Shown here one piece after another: positions 17,087-27,159 of a stretch of DNA of 64,000 bases. Positions within the stretch are counted from its first letter, which is position 1; each line of letters begins with the position of its first letter. The notes under the pieces were generated by a model that was not told the origin of the DNA, did no database searches, and saw only the letters and a program-made list of their open reading frames with translations. The DNA is from CAJWPI01 sp964635015 (lineage in GTDB: Bacteria > Pseudomonadota > Gammaproteobacteria > Magnimaribacterales > Magnimaribacteraceae). The DNA lies in NCBI GenBank assembly GCA_964635015.1, contig CAZWMS010000004.1, positions 1-64,000 of the forward strand. The letters are read 5' to 3'. A program made the translations under genes and the position numbers.

Positions 17087-18400
17087 TCACACAAAACCAG
17101 CCATTTTTTTAAATTTATCTCCTCTATCTTTGTAATCCTTAAACATGTCTTTGCTTGCACAAGCAGGTGAAAGCATTATCACATCTCCTTTTTTTGAAAG
17201 GGATTTTGCATTAGCTAAAGCCTGTTCTAGATCCTTTACGATGGTACATTTAACTTTATCTTGAAGCGCTTCAATAATTTTTTTTCTGTCTTTTCCAAAA
17301 GAAAATATATGCTTTAATGAATCAAGACACCCTAAAGGAATCCTAGAAAGATCTTGGTTCTTTAAATCTCCTCCACATAACAATAAAACTCTTTTCTTGC
17401 CAAAAAGTTTTTTGCTAGACTTCAATGCTACTTCCAATGAAAGTAAATTAGTTCCTTTAGAATCATTTATATAAGTAACCCCTTCTTTTTTTCCAAGTAT
17501 TTCGTATCTATGCGGTAACCTAGTAAAAAAAGATGGAATATTCTTATGTCTAAAAAAAAGTTCTAAATCTTGCCTCTTAATTTTTTTAAGCTTTAATAAT
17601 TTTTGTTTATTAGTCAAAGCAAGATATACAGCTAATACTGCTTTAAAATTAAATAAATCATGAAAAGGCCAATTCTTACCCATTAAATCAAGAATTTCTT
17701 TTTCAAACGGCTTAAGTAGTTCTTGAAAATTAAAGACATTCTTATGGGATAAAAAGCTAGGAATTAAATTATTTTCACCTACCAAAGCTACTTGGGAATT
17801 AGAAAGAATCTTCTGTTTTATCTTTAGATATTTCTCTATTGATTCATGCCTGTCTAGATGATCCTGATCAACATTCAACAAAACTGAAATATCACATTGT
17901 AGATCTTTGCTGTGTTCAAGATGAAAACTAGAGACTTCAATAACAGAAATCTGGCTTTTGGACGATAAAGTATCTAGTGCGGGTTTACCAATATTTCCAC
18001 AACTAATTACTCTATCTTCCCCATAGATTTCTTTAAGCTGATTATAAGCCATGGTAACTACAGTTGTTTTCCCGTTAGTGCCTGTAATTAGAATAGTTTT
18101 AGATTTTGTTTCCTTTAAAAATATATCTATATCTGTTTCTATTTCAATTCCAAGATTCCTCGCCCTTGTGAGAACTTTGTTATTAAAAGATATGCCTGGA
18201 CTTACTAGTACACTTTTTACTTTATCTAAAATACCTTCATCGAATGATCCTAGAGATAAATGTTCCTTATTTAAACGCTTAAACTGAGAAAGACCTGGAG
18301 GGTTTATTCTCGAGTCCATTATTAAGAATGGTAAATTTTTCCTTTTGAGATATCTTAGAAAGGATGCTCCAGTATCACCAAAACCAAGAACAAGATTCAT
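17087..18400 (-). CDS. murD: UDP-N-acetylmuramoylalanine--D-glutamate ligase
   Basis: Adds D-Glu to UDP-MurNAc-L-Ala. 437 aa. The N-terminal domain begins with LVLGFGDTGASFLRYL; the ATP loop is ILITGTNGKTTVVTM (about 103-117); then NVDQDHLDRH and the C-terminal INDSKGTN and LSPACASKDMFKDYKDRGDKF (cited as LSPACASKD). It lies 22 bp after mraY and 3 bp before ftsW. Confidence 0.97.
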   Translation of the reverse strand: MNLVLGFGDTGASFLRYLKRKNLPFLIMDSRINPPGLSQFKRLNKEHLSLGSFDEGILDKVKSVLVSPGISFNNKVLTRARNLGIEIETDIDIFLKETKSKTILITGTNGKTTVVTMAYNQLKEIYGEDRVISCGNIGKPALDTLSSKSQISVIEVSSFHLEHSKDLQCDISVLLNVDQDHLDRHESIEKYLKIKQKILSNSQVALVGENNLIPSFLSHKNVFNFQELLKPFEKEILDLMGKNWPFHDLFNFKAVLAVYLALTNKQKLLKLKKIKRQDLELFFRHKNIPSFFTRLPHRYEILGKKEGVTYINDSKGTNLLSLEVALKSSKKLFGKKRVLLLCGGDLKNQDLSRIPLGCLDSLKHIFSFGKDRKKIIEALQDKVKCTIVKDLEQALANAKSLSKKGDVIMLSPACASKDMFKDYKDRGDKFKKMAGFV

Positions 18401-18422
18401 TTAATTTAACTCTTTTTTAATT

Positions 18423-19505
18423 TTATCTAAGTTTAATGGTTACTAGACCTATGAGAACTAACATAAAAGTAATAATCCAAAATCTAACAATTACCCTCGG
18501 CTCTGGCCATCCCTTTAGTTCATAGTGATGATGTATGGGAGCCATCTTGAATACCCTTTTGCCAGTAAGGTTATAGGAAATAACCTGAACTATAACTGAT
18601 AAAGTCTCTACCACAAATATACCGCCCATTATTAACAGCACATACTCATGACGAATTATTACTGCAATAATCCCCAGGGCTGCTCCTAGTGCAAGCGAAC
18701 CAACATCTCCCATAAATACTTGGGCTGGGTAAGTGTTGTACCATAGAAAACCGATACCTGAACCAACCAAAGCACCACAAAAAACAATCATTTCACCAGT
18801 ACCAGGCAAAAAGGGTATGTTTAAATATTCAGAATAGATACTGTTTCCTGCAGCATAACCAATTAGACCTAATCCACCAGCAACCATCACACAAGGCAAG
18901 ATAGCTAGTCCGTCTAATCCATCTGTTAAATTAACTGCATTACTAGAGCCTATAATCACTAAATAAGATAAAAAAACAAAACCTAAGCCCAAGGGTATTG
19001 AAACTTCTTTAAAGAAAGGAACTATTAAGCTTAATTCATGAGGATTACTAGAAGAGTAAAATAAAAAATAAGCTGCAGATAAAGCTATAACACTTTGCCA
19101 AAAAATCTTACTTAATCCAGAAAGGCCAGCGCTAGACTTCATCCTTATTTTTATGAAATCATCTACCCACCCTAAAAGACCAAATAGAGTAGTTACACTA
19201 AGGGCTACCCATAAATATCTATTTTGTAAATCTCCCCACAAAACAGTGCTTATAAAAATTGAAGAGAGTATTAAGGCGCCTCCCATAGTTGGAGTGCCTC
19301 TTTTACTCCAATGACTGGTAGGACCTTTTTCTCTTACAACCTGACCTACATCTATCTCTTGCATTTTATTTATGAACTTTGGACCCAATATAAGAGAGAA
19401 GACAAGAGCAGTTAAAGTAGTAGATATAGCTCTGAAAGATAAATAGTCAAAAACCCTAAAGGGACCATAGGAATCAGAAAAAAAATTAATAATCTCTAAT
19501 AACAT
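18423..19505 (-). CDS. mraY: Phospho-N-acetylmuramoyl-pentapeptide-transferase
   Basis: Transfers phospho-MurNAc-pentapeptide to undecaprenyl phosphate to form lipid I. 360 aa, with about ten membrane helices. Active-site pieces: GTPTMGGALI, WVDDFIKIRMKSSAGL, NLTDGLDGLA, FMGDVGSLALG and PIHHHYELKGWPE. ATG 19505 overlaps the murF stop by one base; a TTG one codon upstream is not needed. DUF368 at the far end of the array may recycle its lipid substrate. Confidence 0.98.
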   Translation of the reverse strand: MLLEIINFFSDSYGPFRVFDYLSFRAISTTLTALVFSLILGPKFINKMQEIDVGQVVREKGPTSHWSKRGTPTMGGALILSSIFISTVLWGDLQNRYLWVALSVTTLFGLLGWVDDFIKIRMKSSAGLSGLSKIFWQSVIALSAAYFLFYSSSNPHELSLIVPFFKEVSIPLGLGFVFLSYLVIIGSSNAVNLTDGLDGLAILPCVMVAGGLGLIGYAAGNSIYSEYLNIPFLPGTGEMIVFCGALVGSGIGFLWYNTYPAQVFMGDVGSLALGAALGIIAVIIRHEYVLLIMGGIFVVETLSVIVQVISYNLTGKRVFKMAPIHHHYELKGWPEPRVIVRFWIITFMLVLIGLVTIKLR

Positions 19506-20860
19506 CAATATTCCTTCAATTTATCTGATATTACATCCATATTAGTAAATCTGGAACCCTTGACAACAACTACAGAATTCTTATCTAAGACCTTAGCAAG
19601 GTAATGAAATAAATCATCATTAGATTCAAAAATTTTTCCCATATTGCCTAAATATTCTAACCCTTCTATCCACAAAGAACCTACACAAAGAAACATGTCT
19701 ATTTTATCTTTAGCATATTTACAAATTTCTGTATGGAATTTCTGTTCTTTTCTACCCAGTTCTCCCATCTGCCCAGCAACAAAAATAGATTTTTTTTCTG
19801 ATAAGTTGCTTATTACATCAATGGCAGCTTTCATTGAATGAGGATTAGAATTATATGAGTCGTCTATAAGAGTTGAGCCATTCATTCCTTTATAAGAAGA
19901 CAGTCTTCTATCAGGCAAAAGGATATTGCTAAAAATAGAACTTAACTCATAAAGATCTAAATCCAAGACAACTCCAACAGCTAAAGCTGCACATGCATTC
20001 AATGAATTTTGTGTACCTAAGCCATTCATGGAGAATTTAAATTCTTTACCCCTAAAAGAAACTTCAAAAAAGGTAGAGTTATTAAATAAATCTACCCTTG
20101 AATTTCTTAGCATTATGTCTGAATCTTCATTAAAACCAAAAGTGACTAATCTCTTATGATTTATCAAGCTTTTCCAGTATGGATAAAATTCAGAGTCTCT
20201 AGGTAAAACAGCTGCCCCATTATCTTTAATATTTTGAAGAATTGAACCTTTTTCTTTCGCAACTGCCTTTAGCGAACCTAAACCTTTTAAATGAGAGGCT
20301 GCGGCATTTGTAATAAGAGCTATATCAGGTCTAGTCATCTTTGATAAACGATCTATTTCCCCTGGAGAATTAGTTCCAATTTCAATAACTGAAAAATTAA
20401 AATCTTTTTCGATGGAGGATAGAGAAAGAGGAACCCCAATGTGATTATTTTGATTTCCCTGTGTTTTATGACATTTACCTTGAGTAGAAAGAAGATGATA
20501 AACAATTTCTTTAGTTGTAGTTTTGCCATTACTACCCGTTAATCCAATAATTTGTCCTTTAAAAGCTTTTCTTTGTTCTTTTGCAAGAAGATCAAGGAAC
20601 TTGTAAGTACTTTTTACTAGAATGTAAGGTTTTTTTGATTCTATTCTCTTTTCGACTACAAAAGCTGAAGCCCCTTTAATTCCTGCTTCAGTTAAAAAAT
20701 TATGGCCATCAAAGTTAGGTCCCTTTAAAGCTATGAAAAGATTACCTTTTTCTATTAGTCTAGAATCAACGCTTAACCCACTAGTTTTAAAAGTAGGAAT
20801 GTCTGAAAACAAAACACCTCCTCCCTTTTCTGCAATATCTTTTATGTTGAGACCACTCAT
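19505..20860 (-). CDS. murF: UDP-N-acetylmuramoyl-tripeptide--D-alanyl-D-alanine ligase
   Basis: Adds D-Ala-D-Ala (the Ddl product) to the UDP-MurNAc-tripeptide. 451 aa. Visible blocks: SGLSVDSRLIEKGNLFIALKG near residue 27, the ATP loop IGLTGSNGKTTTKE, EIGTNSPGEI, LIDDSYNSNPHSMKAAID (about 337-354) and VAGQMGELG. Its start is 6 bp after murE; its stop overlaps the mraY ATG. Confidence 0.97.
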   Translation of the reverse strand: MSGLNIKDIAEKGGGVLFSDIPTFKTSGLSVDSRLIEKGNLFIALKGPNFDGHNFLTEAGIKGASAFVVEKRIESKKPYILVKSTYKFLDLLAKEQRKAFKGQIIGLTGSNGKTTTKEIVYHLLSTQGKCHKTQGNQNNHIGVPLSLSSIEKDFNFSVIEIGTNSPGEIDRLSKMTRPDIALITNAAASHLKGLGSLKAVAKEKGSILQNIKDNGAAVLPRDSEFYPYWKSLINHKRLVTFGFNEDSDIMLRNSRVDLFNNSTFFEVSFRGKEFKFSMNGLGTQNSLNACAALAVGVVLDLDLYELSSIFSNILLPDRRLSSYKGMNGSTLIDDSYNSNPHSMKAAIDVISNLSEKKSIFVAGQMGELGRKEQKFHTEICKYAKDKIDMFLCVGSLWIEGLEYLGNMGKIFESNDDLFHYLAKVLDKNSVVVVKGSRFTNMDVISDKLKEY

Positions 20861-20866
20861 TAAATT

Positions 20867-22405
20867 TTATAAAGCTCTTATACAGGAATTAACAGCATCA
20901 AGATCAGAAAAAAGTTTTTTCTCACCCATTATTTCCTGATAGTTTTCATGTCCTTTTCCAGCTATCAAGAGCACATTAGTTTGATCGCTCTTCTGTATTT
21001 TCTCAATACAATATCTAATGGCCTTTAATCTCTGTGGAATGACCTTGAATAATGACTGGTCTTTACCTGAAATAATTTGATTAATTATATCCGTTGCCTT
21101 TTCTTCTCTTGGGTTATCATTTGTAATAACAACTTTATCAGCAAGCTGGTTAGCAATGGAACCCATCAAAGGTCTCTTAGATTTATCTCTTTCTCCACCA
21201 CAACCAAAAAGGCACCATATGTTCCTCTTAGGAAATGAGTCTCTAATCTCTTTTAGAGCATTTGAAAGAGCATCGGGTGTATGAGCATAATCAATAAAAC
21301 AGATGTCTTTCTTATTTAAATTTACTCTTTCCATTCTTCCTGGAGGAAATTTAATCTTGTCTAATAAAGGATAGACTTTAGATAAATCATAGCCAAATGC
21401 TGATAGTGCCACGATTGAAGAAACTACGTTAGAAGCCAGAGCTTTTGACATGGTTTTTAAAAAAAAGGTTTCTTTTAAATTAAAAATATTTGCTTTTAGT
21501 TCTACTTTAAGCAGGTCTTCAGTTTCTCTAGAAAAACTATAGATTACATCAATTTTATATGGAATATTTTTTTTAATATTGAATCTATCAATTTCTAAAA
21601 TTTTAATAACTTTAGTAGAAGTAAATCCTTGCCAAGCTTTTAAATCTTTTTCTAATTGAGTTCCTGGAAGTGAATTTATATTTAACACAGCTATTTTAGG
21701 ATTAAACTCATTGAATAAAATCATTTTAGATCTTGAATACTCTTTCATATTTTTATGGTAATCCAAGTGGTCCTGAGAAAAACTTGTAAGAATAGCTACA
21801 TCAACATCTAAACCATTGAGTCTAGACTGTTTTAGTCCATGCGAAGAGGCTTCTAAGGACACTAGTGTTATATTGTTAGATCTCATTTTAAATAAAGCTT
21901 TCTGTAAATCTATGGGATTAGGAGTCGTCAAAGGAGACTCATTTAAAACCACTTTTTTACTTACTGAACTACCTATTGTGCTTAAATAAGCAGACCTCTC
22001 TCCAAGTAAATTACCTATTTGAAATAAAGTTTCCACACAAGTAGTTTTGCCATTCGTTCCCGTTACTACAAAGGTATTTAATTTCTTAGAAGGTTCGTTA
22101 TAAAATTTAGAAGAAATAGAACCTACCAAATATCTCAGATTTGGTACAAAAATTACATTATTAACAATTTTTTCCTTGTTATCAGACAGAATAGCTATTG
22201 CCCCTCTTCTGTTAGCCTCTGTTATAAAATCACTTCCTTTATACTTTTTGCCTTGTATTGCAAAAAACAAGTCTCCTTTTTTAATCTTTCTACTATCTAA
22301 AGACAAACCACTAACATTGCAATCTTTCATAGATTTGTTAATTTTTATAGGAAAACCACTTAAAAGACTTCCCAAATTATGGCTGAATTTCTTCGAATTA
22401 CTCAT
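20867..22405 (-). CDS. murE: UDP-MurNAc-L-Ala-D-Glu--meso-diaminopimelate ligase
   Basis: Adds the third residue of the stem peptide. 512 aa. The ATP loop VVTGTNGKTTCVET and the EASSHGL block are intact. The tetrapeptide DNPR in VVITNDNPREEK is the family marker for meso-diaminopimelate, so a Gram-negative-type peptidoglycan is expected. Overlaps ftsI by 4 bp and precedes murF by 6 bp. Confidence 0.97.
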   Translation of the reverse strand: MSNSKKFSHNLGSLLSGFPIKINKSMKDCNVSGLSLDSRKIKKGDLFFAIQGKKYKGSDFITEANRRGAIAILSDNKEKIVNNVIFVPNLRYLVGSISSKFYNEPSKKLNTFVVTGTNGKTTCVETLFQIGNLLGERSAYLSTIGSSVSKKVVLNESPLTTPNPIDLQKALFKMRSNNITLVSLEASSHGLKQSRLNGLDVDVAILTSFSQDHLDYHKNMKEYSRSKMILFNEFNPKIAVLNINSLPGTQLEKDLKAWQGFTSTKVIKILEIDRFNIKKNIPYKIDVIYSFSRETEDLLKVELKANIFNLKETFFLKTMSKALASNVVSSIVALSAFGYDLSKVYPLLDKIKFPPGRMERVNLNKKDICFIDYAHTPDALSNALKEIRDSFPKRNIWCLFGCGGERDKSKRPLMGSIANQLADKVVITNDNPREEKATDIINQIISGKDQSLFKVIPQRLKAIRYCIEKIQKSDQTNVLLIAGKGHENYQEIMGEKKLFSDLDAVNSCIRAL

Positions 22406-24051
22406 AAAGAACCTGACTCCAAAGCATGAAGTGACTGACTTAAAACTTTTGAAGCAACTGGAGCTGCAGCAGAACCACCTGAATGAACTTCTCCAGAAAG
22501 GTTATACAAGACAACTACTGCTAATAATCTAGGATTATTACTTGGAGCAAAGCCAGCAAAGGTAGCGGTGTAAGATTTATTTCCTCTCCTAATTTTTTCA
22601 GCTGTACCTGTTTTACCAGACACTTGAATACCTTCTATTCTAGCTAATTTTCCTGTTCCATAAGTAGAGTGTACTGTCTCATATAGCATCTTAGAAATGT
22701 ATTTTGATGTTTCTTGACTTAAAATTCTTTTATCTAGTACTGGACTAGATAATTTCTTATTCATGAAAAGATTTAACTCCTTGTATACTCCATTGTTTGC
22801 AAATACTTGGTAAGCTTGAGCAATTTGTAAAGCTGTCATTGAAAGTCCATAACCATAGCATAAACTCACTTTATCTCGATCGCTCAATCCTGCATAAGAA
22901 GGTAGAAAACCTTCTCTAGAAGATATTAGAATATTACTGGGTAGTTTGCCTACTCCAAAGTTAGAAAAATAATTATGTAGTAGTTCTGGTTTTTGCTTAT
23001 CGCAAAGTTTTACCATTCCTACATTGCTAGAGTAAGAAATGATTTCTGATAAATTTAAAATCCCATAATCTCTAAAGTCACTAGTTTTGTAACCACCAAA
23101 CTCAACCCAACCAGGAGAAGTGTTTATGACAGTATCTTTACTTATTTGACCTGAATCTACCATAGCCGCCATTGCAAGAGGTTTTATTACAGATCCTGGT
23201 TCAAATACATCTATAGAGGCTCTATTTCTCAATACACTTAAATCATTCATATTACTTCTATCTGACGGATTAAATGTCGGGAAATTAGTGAGCGCTAATA
23301 TATTGGAACTTTTAGGCTCTACTAAAATAATACTACCAGATTGTGCATTTAACTCTTGAACAGCGCTGTATAATTCATGGTATGCTATTGATTGAAGCCT
23401 TATATCGATAGTTAGTTGAAGATCTTGTCCATCAATAGCAGAACTCAAGTCTCCTCCGATAACTCCTATTGGGCTTGTTATGCCTGAAAAATTTCCATCC
23501 TTACCTTTTAATATTTTCTCAAGAACTTTCTCAACTCCCTGAAGACCAATTCTATCTATATCAGTAATACCCACTACATGAGAGCTTATTTCTTGCTGTG
23601 GATAACTTCTTTTTAGATTTCTCTTAAAGAAAATTCCTTTTAGATCTAATCTCTCTATCTCAATTTTCTTCCTATCTTCAATGTGCCTTATTAACTCTAT
23701 ATATCTATTCTTTTTTTTAGCCTTCATAAGTATACTTTCTTGAGTCAGGTCTAAAGTATTAGATAAAGTTGCCAGTTGTTCAGAATTTGGTTTAAATAAT
23801 TGAAGATCTAAAACAATTGAATATCCTTTTATATCTATAGCTAAGAGTCTTTTATTTCTATCAAGAATTTCTCCTCTTTTAGCTAAAAGAGTGTCTTCAA
23901 GGATAGTTCTGGAATCAACTTGTTTTTTAATGAATTCTTCTTGATAAATTTGGATATAAAATAACCTTGTTAATAAGGAAAGAAATCCTATAACTAAAAA
24001 TAATTGTATTACTAGAGACCTTCCAGAATAGCTATTTGTTCTAGAATTCAT
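22402..24051 (-). CDS. ftsI: Septal transpeptidase FtsI (PBP3)
   Basis: Class B penicillin-binding protein that crosslinks septal peptidoglycan together with FtsW. 549 aa: a short cytoplasmic N-terminus, a transmembrane segment at about 12-32, a pedestal domain, and a transpeptidase domain with S287-V-I-K290, S341-S-N343 and K480-T-G482. In the standard dcw order it directly follows ftsL; here ftsQ-ftsA-ftsZ intervene, and ftsI starts 25 bp after ftsZ. It overlaps murE by 4 bp. Confidence 0.97.
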   Translation of the reverse strand: MNSRTNSYSGRSLVIQLFLVIGFLSLLTRLFYIQIYQEEFIKKQVDSRTILEDTLLAKRGEILDRNKRLLAIDIKGYSIVLDLQLFKPNSEQLATLSNTLDLTQESILMKAKKKNRYIELIRHIEDRKKIEIERLDLKGIFFKRNLKRSYPQQEISSHVVGITDIDRIGLQGVEKVLEKILKGKDGNFSGITSPIGVIGGDLSSAIDGQDLQLTIDIRLQSIAYHELYSAVQELNAQSGSIILVEPKSSNILALTNFPTFNPSDRSNMNDLSVLRNRASIDVFEPGSVIKPLAMAAMVDSGQISKDTVINTSPGWVEFGGYKTSDFRDYGILNLSEIISYSSNVGMVKLCDKQKPELLHNYFSNFGVGKLPSNILISSREGFLPSYAGLSDRDKVSLCYGYGLSMTALQIAQAYQVFANNGVYKELNLFMNKKLSSPVLDKRILSQETSKYISKMLYETVHSTYGTGKLARIEGIQVSGKTGTAEKIRRGNKSYTATFAGFAPSNNPRLLAVVVLYNLSGEVHSGGSAAAPVASKVLSQSLHALESGSL

Positions 24052-24076
24052 TACTTAAAGATAAAAATATCTTCTT

Positions 24077-25261
24077 CTAATCTATTTGGGTTCTTATGAA
24101 GGAAGGGATATCTAAATAATCATCTTCTTGAGATTCTTTTTCTTCTGGTCCTTTTGATTCTCTTTTCTCAAGGGGTGATTTTTCTAATATTTCTCGTGCA
24201 GCAGAACTTAAAGGCAAGGACTTGCTACCGTTAAAACCATTTGTGCTTATTTGGTTTAAAGTTTTTTGATTGGATGCTATTGATATTCCTCTTGAACAGC
24301 TATCTCCTAGCCCTGTAGCTATTACAGTTACAACCAAGTCATTGCCTATAGATTCGTCGACAACTGTCCCTGTAACTATTGTTGCTTCTTTAGCAGCAAA
24401 GACTTCTATGCTATCAAGCACTGACTGAAACTCTCCCTGGGTAAGATCTGGTCCAGCAGTTATATTCACCAATACACCTTTAGCATCTTGTAAGCTTACA
24501 TCTTCAAGAAGTTTGCTCGCTATTGCCTGTTCTGCAGCTAGTCTTGCCCTATCAGGTCCTGATCCAATTCCAGTTCCCATCATCGCTGTACCTCTTTCAG
24601 ACATTACAGTCTTAACATCAGCAAAATCAACATTAATTAATCCTGGTCTAATAATAATATCAGAAATACCCCTTACAGCACCTGATAAAACATCATTGGC
24701 GTGTTTGAAAGCTTCAAGCATAGGGCAATCCTGCCCAAAAACTTCTAATAGTTTTTGATTAGGTATGGTAATAAGGGAGTCAACCTCTTCAATAAGTTCA
24801 TTTATTCCTTCTAGCGCAGTATCCATTCTCCTTGATCCTTCTAACTCAAAAGGTTTTGTAACTACTGCCACTGTAAGAACTTCTAATTCTCTTGATATTT
24901 GAGCAATAATAGGAGCTGCACCAGTTCCAGTTCCACCTCCCATTCCCGCGGTGATGAAAAGCATGTCTGCACCTTTTATAATTTCCTTTATTCTATCTTT
25001 ATCTTCTAAGGCAGCTGCCCTTCCTTTCATGGGGTCAGTACCAGCTCCTAAACCTCCTGTAACTTCTTTTCCTAAAACTATTTTTGTAGTTGCTTGCATT
25101 TTCTCTAGAGCTTGTTTATCTGTATTGAGACAAATAAATTCTGCTCCTTCGATTTTACTGTTAACCATGTTCTGGACTGCATTTCCACCTCCACCGCCAA
25201 CGCCTATAACTTTTATAACAGCTTTTTCCCTAATATCTTCTACTATTCCCCATTCACTCAT
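24077..25261 (-). CDS. ftsZ: Cell division protein FtsZ
   Basis: Tubulin-like GTPase that forms the division ring. 394 aa. The tubulin signature GGGTGTG is at 108-114, the T7 loop region NVDFADVKTVM is intact, a short acidic linker of about 35 residues follows the core, and the C-terminal peptide DYLDIPSFIRTQ should bind FtsA and ZipA. AGGAG lies seven bases before ATG 25261. Its position upstream of ftsI, rather than at the end of the dcw cluster, is unusual. Confidence 0.98.
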   Translation of the reverse strand: MSEWGIVEDIREKAVIKVIGVGGGGGNAVQNMVNSKIEGAEFICLNTDKQALEKMQATTKIVLGKEVTGGLGAGTDPMKGRAAALEDKDRIKEIIKGADMLFITAGMGGGTGTGAAPIIAQISRELEVLTVAVVTKPFELEGSRRMDTALEGINELIEEVDSLITIPNQKLLEVFGQDCPMLEAFKHANDVLSGAVRGISDIIIRPGLINVDFADVKTVMSERGTAMMGTGIGSGPDRARLAAEQAIASKLLEDVSLQDAKGVLVNITAGPDLTQGEFQSVLDSIEVFAAKEATIVTGTVVDESIGNDLVVTVIATGLGDSCSRGISIASNQKTLNQISTNGFNGSKSLPLSSAAREILEKSPLEKRESKGPEEKESQEDDYLDIPSFIRTQID

Positions 25262-25283
25262 TTTCTATCTCCTAGTTTTGTTA

Positions 25284-26497
25284 TTAAAGATTGCCTCCAA
25301 ACCATCTAGTTATTCTGCTTAGAATATTCTTATCTCTTGAAAGATAATTGAGATGATCTTCTTGAAGTTTCTTCTGACCATAAAGTAATAAACCTACAGA
25401 AGTTGAATAAATAGGGTTATTTATAATTTCTTCTAGTCCCTCAACAGACTGAGGGCATCCCAATCTCACAGGTGCATGAAATACTTCCTCGGCTAGCTCT
25501 GTAGACCCCTCAACTTTTGAAGCTCCTCCTGTAAGTACTATTCCTGCAGGAATCAAAGACTCAAAACCACTAAGATTTAATTTTTGTTGTGCCATACTAA
25601 ATATTTCTACGTATCGCCTCTCAAGAACATCTGCAAGAGCCTTTCAGGGCTCCCCCCCATACCTGGAACCATCATTAATTCGTCCGGGCTAGTAAGTGAA
25701 CTAACTGCACAACCATATTTTTGCTTAATATCCTCAGCTTGAGTAGCTGGTGTCCTTAAAGCCTCTGCAATATCGTTTGTTACATGATCTCCTGCTATGG
25801 GTATAACATCTGTAAAAGAAATTGAACCATCCATAAATACAGCTATATCAGTTGTCCCACCTCCAATATCTATAAGACAGACACCTAACTCTCTCTCATC
25901 TTTACTTAACACAGAATAACTAGATGCAAGTTGCTCTAATACGAAAGCTTCTACCTCTAATCCACATCTACTAACACACTTATGTATATTTTGTGAGGCA
26001 TTATTGCTGCATGTAACCAAATGAACTTTTGCTTCTAGTCTAGAACCTGCCATTCCCAAAGGTTCTTTAATACCATCTTGTTTATCTATTATGTAATCCC
26101 GTGGCAGTACGTGGAGTAACTTTTGATCAGCTGGAATGGCCATGGCCTGAGCTGTTTCAATGACTCTGTCTACATCACCATATTTCACATCTCCATCTTT
26201 TATTGGAACAACTCCTTCAGAATTAAGTCCACGGATATGACTACCAGAAATACCAACATAACATGAACTAATATGACAACCAGCCATGGATTCAGCCTCT
26301 AAAATAGACTTCTTAATGGCGTTGGTTGTTGATTCTATATCTACTACGACACCATTCTTTAACCCTCTTGAAGGATGAGTGCCTAATCCTAGAATTTCTA
26401 CTGAAGAATCCGATTTGGCCTCAGCTACTATCACAACAACCTTAGAAGTTCCTATATCTAAACCAACTAACATTTCATTTTGGTTTATATTATTCAT
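25284..26497 (-). pseudogene. ftsA: Cell division protein FtsA, interrupted by a frameshift
   Basis: Actin-like protein that anchors FtsZ to the membrane. The gene is in two frames: 26497-25607 encodes residues 1 to about 285 correctly (VGLDIGTSKVVVIVAE, LCLIDIGGGTTDIAVF in the form CLIDIGGGTTDI), then runs out of frame to TAG. The rest (ALADVLERRY ... PAGIVLTGGASKVEG ... YYSTSVG-like block ... RITRWFGGNL amphipathic tip) is in another frame to 25284. One extra A in the AAA at 25642-25644 (minus strand) would restore a 404-aa protein reading SPEKALADVLERRY, matching the E. coli TLAEVIEPRY region. FtsA is normally essential, so a sequencing or assembly error is the first suspect. Marked as pseudogene only because of the break. 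Confidence 0.85.
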
Positions 26498-27159
26498 GCC
26501 TCCTCCTTTTGACTGAAAAGAACTGAAATACCATTCATATATCTAAAATCTACAGTTTGTATATAATTATTTCTTCCTGAGACCAGCTCGAACGAAATAA
26601 AACTCTCGAGACGTTCGAGCTGATCCCGGAAATTCTCTTGATCAAATATTAACTTCATACCAGATAAAGTAACTGCTTCAAAGTAACCGCTTTGCTTCAA
26701 CTTTACTTCTTCTAAAATCTCTCCTAGTCTGTAGAGCTGAGACTGAATTCTTCTTGAATTATCTAAAAGAACAAAGCTTTGGTCTTCCCTCCCCTCTAGG
26801 TTTATTAAATCCATTTCAATAAAAGGTTCCTCAGGAAAGATTATATGTCCTGAATGAGTAAGGAATCCTTTATCTTTCCATTTGGCTAGTGGCTGATGTT
26901 CTTTAACTCTTACCTCTACTTCATTTGGCCATTTCTTTATAGCACTAAATTCGTATACCCAACTTTTCTTGTATGAAGGAGAAAGATTTATTAGATTTTC
27001 TTTCTCTTCACTTATTAGTTTTGAAATCTTAGTAATTAATATTTCTTGATTAGAGATAGCAGTATGATCAAAAAATAAGGTGAGATTAATATCTTCAATT
27101 GAGCTAGAACAACCGTAAAAAAGAAGGAAAATAAGAGGGAAGCGATTTAATTTTTTCAT
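26494..27159 (-). CDS. ftsQ: Cell division protein FtsQ (POTRA domain)
   Basis: Scaffold of the FtsQ-FtsB-FtsL divisome complex. 221 aa, shorter than E. coli FtsQ (276). Recognised by the POTRA region (about 25-95: SNQEILITKISKLI, WVYEFSAIKKWPNEVEVRVKEHQPLAKW, given here in parts) and the beta domain through about residue 215. The N-terminus is odd: only seven residues, a hydrophobic run of about ten, then GCSSS, which resembles a lipoprotein signal more than the usual long transmembrane anchor. It overlaps ftsL and ftsA by 4 bp each. Confidence 0.88.
   Translation of the reverse strand: MKKLNRFPLIFLLFYGCSSSIEDINLTLFFDHTAISNQEILITKISKLISEEKENLINLSPSYKKSWVYEFSAIKKWPNEVEVRVKEHQPLAKWKDKGFLTHSGHIIFPEEPFIEMDLINLEGREDQSFVLLDNSRRIQSQLYRLGEILEEVKLKQSGYFEAVTLSGMKLIFDQENFRDQLERLESFISFELVSGRNNYIQTVDFRYMNGISVLFSQKEEA

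Noticed and set aside
25640..25646. Programmed minus-1 frameshift in ftsA
   Set aside because: A minus-1 shift would give the right protein, but GAA-AGG is not an X-XXY-YYZ slippery site and no stimulatory structure is evident. Sequence error or mutation is simpler.
25650..25660. Seven-G run as the site of the ftsA frameshift
   Set aside because: Gain of one base there would lead straight into a TGA, and loss of one base gives the third frame, which also stops early. The shift must lie downstream, near 25640-25645.
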